Below, piece by piece: positions 60,896-64,000 of a stretch of DNA of 64,000 nt. The position numbers were made by a program, and so were the translations under genes. The notes beneath the pieces are model-generated. The model was not told the origin of the DNA. It did not search any database and saw only the letters and a program-made list of their open reading frames with translations. This DNA comes from Sinomonas mesophila (GTDB lineage Bacteria; Actinomycetota; Actinomycetes; Actinomycetales; Micrococcaceae), in the NCBI RefSeq assembly GCF_001999765.1, contig NZ_KV908323.1, positions 128,585-192,584 of the forward strand. The letters run 5' to 3'. Numbering within the stretch: the first letter of the stretch is position 1; the number at the start of each line of letters is the position of its first letter.

Positions 60896-61336
60896 ATGTC
60901 CACCTCAGCCATCTCGCACCGCACGCCGCTCGAGATCGCGGCCATGGCGGTCGGGGCCGTGTTCCTGCTCGTGGGAGTCCTCGGCTTCATCCCCGGCATC
61001 ACAACCGGTTCGGGACTCGGCATCGCGGGCCACGGCTCGGACGCCTTCCTGCTCGGCGTGTTCCAGGTCTCGGTGCTGCACAACATCGTCCACCTGCTGT
61101 TCGGCATCGCCGGGATCACCCTCGGCCGCACGAGCTCCGGCGCGAAGGCATACCTCGTCTACGGCGGCATCATCTACCTCGTGCTGTTCGTCTACGGACT
61201 CATCTTCAGCGGTCCCATGGCTGCAAACTTCGTCCCGCTCAACGCGGCGGACAACATCCTGCATGTGGTCCTCGGCATCGGCATGCTCCTCCTCGGCCTC
61301 GTGCTGGGTCGGGCGATGCCGGGCACGCGCCGCTGA
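60896..61336 (+). CDS. DUF4383 membrane protein
   Basis: The 146-residue product has four predicted helices and the DUF4383 pattern: AVFLLVGVLGFIPGITT, LLGVFQVSVLHNIVHLLFGIAGI, AYLVYGGIIYLVLFVYGLI, LNAADNILHVVLGIGMLLLG. Its function is unknown. AAGGAG stands 10 nt before the ATG. It may belong to the SigK regulon by position, 105 bp after rskA. Confidence 0.88.
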   Translation: MSTSAISHRTPLEIAAMAVGAVFLLVGVLGFIPGITTGSGLGIAGHGSDAFLLGVFQVSVLHNIVHLLFGIAGITLGRTSSGAKAYLVYGGIIYLVLFVYGLIFSGPMAANFVPLNAADNILHVVLGIGMLLLGLVLGRAMPGTRR

Positions 61337-61361
61337 GCGCGGTCCGCACCTTCCATCCGGT

Positions 61362-61389
61362 GGCCACCTCCCGGTGACGGGAGGTGGCC
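61362..61389. terminator. 11-bp stem terminator between the DUF4383 gene and trpF
   Basis: GGCCACCTCCC and GGGAGGTGGCC pair perfectly with a 6-nt loop, between two convergent genes; it can serve both strands. Confidence 0.75.
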
Positions 61390-61431
61390 TAACACCGTCC
61401 ATGTCCGGGCCGGCGTCGTGCTGGTGAGGAG

Positions 61432-62103
61432 TCAGGCGGGCCGGGCGTTCGCGATGAACTCCCGGATGAGGCCGAGGTCCTTGACCCCGCGCGAGGACTC
61501 GACGCCGCTCGAGACATCCACACCCCCGGGCCGCAGGCCCGCGACGGCCTCGGCCACGTTCGCGGGGGAGAGGCCGCCGGCCAGGATCCAGAAGCCGTCG
61601 GGCGCCTCGGTGAGCTCCTCGGCGGTGATGCGTGTCCCCGAGCCGGGGACGGCCGCGTCGAGCAGGAGCCTGTCCGGAGTCGTCCACCCGGCGGCGCGCC
61701 GGGCCGTGTAGTCGCCTGCGGCGAGGGCGCGGATCACCCGGAATCCCAGGGCGCGCAGTCCGTCCGCGGCCGAGTCCGGCTCCTCGCCGTGCAGTTGGAC
61801 CGTGTCGACGCCAGCCTCGCGCGCGAGCCGCTCGACGACGTCGGGCGCCTGGTCCCGCACGACGGCGACCGTCTCGACGTCCCGGCCCGCGCGGCGCGCC
61901 GCGTCCCGGGCCACGGCGACGAGCTCGGCCGCGCGGCCGGCGTCGACCGTCCGCGGACTGCGCTCGGCGAGCACGAAGCCGAGGGCGTCCGCCCCCGCGG
62001 CGACGGCGGTCTCGACCGATTCGGGTGTGGACAGCCCGCAGATCTTGACCCACAGGTGCGCGCCGAGCGGCGCGTGGGTGGGCTGGGCGGAGGGCTGAGT
62101 CAT
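61432..62103 (-). CDS. trpF: Phosphoribosylanthranilate isomerase
   Basis: The 223-residue barrel has WVKICGLSTPESV with the catalytic Cys, ADALGFVLAERSPRTV, VDTVQLHGEEP and the phosphate loop ILAGGLSPANVAEAV followed by GVDVSSGVESSRGVKDLGLI, the C-terminal TrpF mark with the catalytic Asp in LLLDAAVPGSGTRI. It catalyses the Amadori step of tryptophan synthesis. No other trp gene is adjacent. The 21-bp repeat array C begins 45 bp upstream of its start. Confidence 0.93.
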   Translation of the reverse strand: MTQPSAQPTHAPLGAHLWVKICGLSTPESVETAVAAGADALGFVLAERSPRTVDAGRAAELVAVARDAARRAGRDVETVAVVRDQAPDVVERLAREAGVDTVQLHGEEPDSAADGLRALGFRVIRALAAGDYTARRAAGWTTPDRLLLDAAVPGSGTRITAEELTEAPDGFWILAGGLSPANVAEAVAGLRPGGVDVSSGVESSRGVKDLGLIREFIANARPA

Positions 62104-62148
62104 CCCTCCAGTCTAAAGTTCCTCCCAGTCCGAGCTCGTCACTCCCAA

Positions 62149-62324
62149 GATGCGAGGTCACCTCTCAACGTCCCGGGGTCACCTCGCAAGGTTGCGGGGT
62201 CACCTCTCAACGATGCAGGGCCAATGTCAGTTCAATGACTCCGCAACGCAGGGAGGTGACCCCGGAACGTAGGGACGTGACCCCGCATCGCTGGGAAGTG
62301 ACCCCGCAAAATTGGGACGTGGCG
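62149..62324. repeat. Array C of 21-bp repeats in two opposed arms
   Basis: Left arm: units 62149-62169, 62170-62190 and 62191-62211 plus a decayed fourth, core GCGGGGTCACCTC. Right arm in the opposite orientation: 62248-62268, 62269-62289 and 62290-62310 plus partial ends. The units are more diverged than in array A and the arms meet within about 25 bp. The array fills most of the gap between divergent trpF and the FCD regulator gene. No gene is supported inside. Confidence 0.9.
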
Positions 62325-62348
62325 TGGTTGTGGATCACTGGCCCTTTG

Positions 62349-62363
62349 ATTGGACGAGCCAAT
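62349..62363. promoter_or_regulatory. ATTGG-N5-CCAAT dyad upstream of the FCD regulator gene
   Basis: ATTGG and CCAAT flank ACGAG about 90 bp before the start codon. Size and form (TGG ... CCA) are compatible with a FadR/GntR-type operator, suggesting autoregulation; this is inference. Confidence 0.5.
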
Positions 62364-62453
62364 AGGACACTGGGCCTCCTTGTGAGTGCTTGGGTACGAT
62401 AAGACCGGGCCCGAGGGGCGAGGCCCACGGTCATCGGAAGGCGATGGGGAAGC

Positions 62454-63149
62454 ATGGCTGCTGGAGGAAAGATCGACCGGGTCGAACGCCCGCGGCTCTA
62501 TGAGCAGGTCGTGGAGCGGCTGATCAACCACGTCATCGCGCAGCGCCTCGAGCCGGGGGACCGGCTCCCGCCCGAGCGCGACCTCGCGGAGAACCTCGGC
62601 GTCTCGCGGGCCACCGTCGCGCAGGCGCTCGTCGCGCTCGAGGTGCTCGGGGTCATCAACGTCCAGCACGGCAACGGCGCCGTCCTGCTCTACCGCCCCT
62701 CGAACGCCGCCGTCCTGCGCGGTCTGCGCGAGCACACGGACCGTCTTCCGGACATCGTCGACGCGCGCAGCGCCGTCGAGACCAAGATCGCTGCCCTCGC
62801 CGCGTCCCGCCGCACCGACGAGGACCTCGAGCAGATCGAGGACGCCCTGCACGTCATGGGCGAGGACATCGCCGTCGGCGGCCGCGGCCTCGAGGGGGAC
62901 GAGCTCTTCCACGCCGCCATCACCGCCGCCGCCCACTCCTCGGTCCTGGCCCGCATGATGGGCCAGATCGCGGACCTCGTGCGCGAGACCCGCATCGAGT
63001 CCCTCGGCCAGGAGGGCCGGCCGGAGAAGTCCCTCGAGTCCCACCGCGCGATCGTCGAGGCGATCCGCGCCCAGGATCCCGACGCCGCGGCGCGGGCCAT
63101 GGCCGAGCACATCGAGCTCGTCTCGGACGTCGCGCTGCTGAGGCCGTAG
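62454..63149 (+). CDS. GntR-family regulator of the FadR/FCD type
   Basis: The 231-residue product has the GntR winged helix (LYEQVVERLINHVIAQRLEPGDRLPPERDLAENLGVSRATVAQALVALEVLGVI split over about 15-70) and an FCD effector domain (about 95-225; DELFHAAITAAAHSSVLARMM, LESHRAIVEAIRAQD, carrying the Asp/His metal ligands). Typical effectors are carboxylic or sugar acids. GGGGAAGC precedes the ATG. Its target may be the dehydrogenase gene downstream, 64 bp away on the same strand. Confidence 0.9.
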   Translation: MAAGGKIDRVERPRLYEQVVERLINHVIAQRLEPGDRLPPERDLAENLGVSRATVAQALVALEVLGVINVQHGNGAVLLYRPSNAAVLRGLREHTDRLPDIVDARSAVETKIAALAASRRTDEDLEQIEDALHVMGEDIAVGGRGLEGDELFHAAITAAAHSSVLARMMGQIADLVRETRIESLGQEGRPEKSLESHRAIVEAIRAQDPDAAARAMAEHIELVSDVALLRP

Positions 63150-63213
63150 CCCAAGGTCCCGCCGCCCGCCCCTCTGGCTTCACCCCCGACACCATGGGTA
63201 GGGTCGGGGGACC

Positions 63214-64000
63214 ATGGCGACTGCGCGCGACGGCACGGACCTCTCCGCCACGGCCTACTGGACCACGGGTCCGTGCCGGGGCGAGCTCCGCCGTGAGCGG
63301 CTCCCCGCGCCGGGCACCGGCGAGGCCCTCGTCCGGACCCTCTACTCGGGCCACTCGCGCGGCACGGAGACCCTCGTGCACACGGGCCACGTGCCCGAGC
63401 GCGTCGCGGGGATCATGCACGCCCCGCACCAGGAGGGCGAGTTCCCGGCCCCCGTGAAGTACGGCTACCTCTCCGTCGGCGTCGTCGAACAGGGCCCCCC
63501 CGGGCTCGAGGGCCGCACGGTCTTCTGCCTCTTCCCGCACCAGGACCGGTACGTCGTCCCAGCCTCGGACCTCGTCCCGCTGCCCGACGGCGTCCCTCCC
63601 CGCCGCGCCGTCCTGGCCGGCGCCGTCGAGACCGCCGTCAACGCTCTGTGGGAGGCCGGGCCGTGCATCGGCGACCGCATCGCCGTCGTGGGCTGCGGGC
63701 TCATCGGCGCCTCGCTCGCCGGGCTCCTGCGCCGCTTCCCGCTCGCCCGGCTCGAGGCCGTGGACAGGGACCCCGCGAAGGGCCGGCTAGCGGCCGCCCT
63801 CGGCGTGCCGTTCGCGTCCCCCGAGGACGCCGCCGCCGACTGCGACATCGTCTTCCACGCCTCCGCAAGCCCAGAGGGCCTCGCCCGCTGCCTCGAGATC
63901 GTGGGGGACGACGGCGACGTCATCGAGCTGTCCTGGTACGGCGACGGCGGCGTGAGCGTTCCGCTGGGCGCGGACTTCCACGCCCGGCGCCTGACGCTGC
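63214..64000 (+). CDS. Zinc-type alcohol dehydrogenase-like protein (partial, runs off the window)
   Basis: The 262 visible codons from the ATG at 63214 belong to the medium-chain dehydrogenase superfamily: ALVRTLYSGHSRGTETLVHTGHVPE replaces the usual CGTD zinc region, KYGYLSVGVVEQG follows, and the cofactor motif is IAVVGCGLIGASLAGLL (about 150-166). The layout (SGHSRGTE, no GHE) is that of the BchC-like zinc-dependent alcohol dehydrogenases found beside 6-pyruvoyl tetrahydropterin synthase-like genes in actinobacteria. The C-terminus lies beyond the window. Confidence 0.8.
   Translation, partial: MATARDGTDLSATAYWTTGPCRGELRRERLPAPGTGEALVRTLYSGHSRGTETLVHTGHVPERVAGIMHAPHQEGEFPAPVKYGYLSVGVVEQGPPGLEGRTVFCLFPHQDRYVVPASDLVPLPDGVPPRRAVLAGAVETAVNALWEAGPCIGDRIAVVGCGLIGASLAGLLRRFPLARLEAVDRDPAKGRLAAALGVPFASPEDAAADCDIVFHASASPEGLARCLEIVGDDGDVIELSWYGDGGVSVPLGADFHARRLTL

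Overview
The window is very GC-rich, densely packed and uses GTG and TTG starts freely. Its gene set (SigK/RskA pair, LytR-CpsA-Psr protein, DUF222/13E12 HNH endonuclease, PucR and GntR-FCD regulators, GAF-ANTAR sensor, CHAD protein, PPK2, RuMP enzymes, DUF4383) fits a soil actinobacterium of the Micrococcaceae, Arthrobacter or Sinomonas type. That placement is inferred from gene content, not from any search. No rRNA, tRNA, CRISPR array, phage or intact insertion sequence was seen.

Layout. 1-2.4 kb: a LysE-type exporter (cut by the window edge) and its ArgP/LysG-type regulator, separated by a beta-propeller gene. 2.4-6.1 kb: a leftward c-di-GMP operon (receiver with a degenerate GGDEF, STAS-like protein, GGDEF-EAL enzyme, methyltransferase). 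6.4-14 kb: proline dehydrogenase, a P-loop kinase, SRPBCC and LacI genes, an SDR and a GH31 glucosidase. 14-17.3 kb: a GNAT-AAA+ fusion, formaldehyde dehydrogenase and a GlcG/HbpS-like protein.

17.3-24.2 kb is the clearest pathway block: lysine 2-monooxygenase (DavB-like) with a cationic amino acid permease, facing a racemase, a PucR regulator and a DavA-like amidohydrolase. Together they would take up D/L-lysine and turn it into 5-aminovalerate. A GabP-like permease (25.3 kb) and a class III aminotransferase plus semialdehyde dehydrogenase (30.2-33.0 kb) could carry the product on to glutarate, so lysine export, import and breakdown all lie in this window. A large hybrid histidine kinase sits between them. 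34-36.8 kb holds an unusual LuxR-type regulator divergent from hxlB-hxlA, which fix formaldehyde through ribulose monophosphate and complement fdhA.

37-64 kb is mixed: MFS transporters, an FCD regulator beside a decayed M20 amidohydrolase relic, LCP cell-wall ligase, PPK2, SDR/MoaF pair, SulP transporter, VOC/AraC pair, CHAD protein, secreted GH16 enzyme, a frameshifted threonine dehydratase-like gene, DUF222 HNH gene, stand-alone 5'-3' exonuclease, sigK-rskA, trpF, an FCD regulator and a truncated zinc-type dehydrogenase.

The least explained signal is a family of 21-bp repeats with core GCGGGGTCACCTC. It forms two intergenic arrays with oppositely oriented arms (about 39.5-39.8 and 62.15-62.32 kb) and a third copy inserted in frame inside rskA (60.22 kb). 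A 97-nt palindromic element beside an aminotransferase relic (57.1 kb) and two terminators sharing identical 13-nt arms (26.7 and 30.1 kb) are further repeat-type structures.
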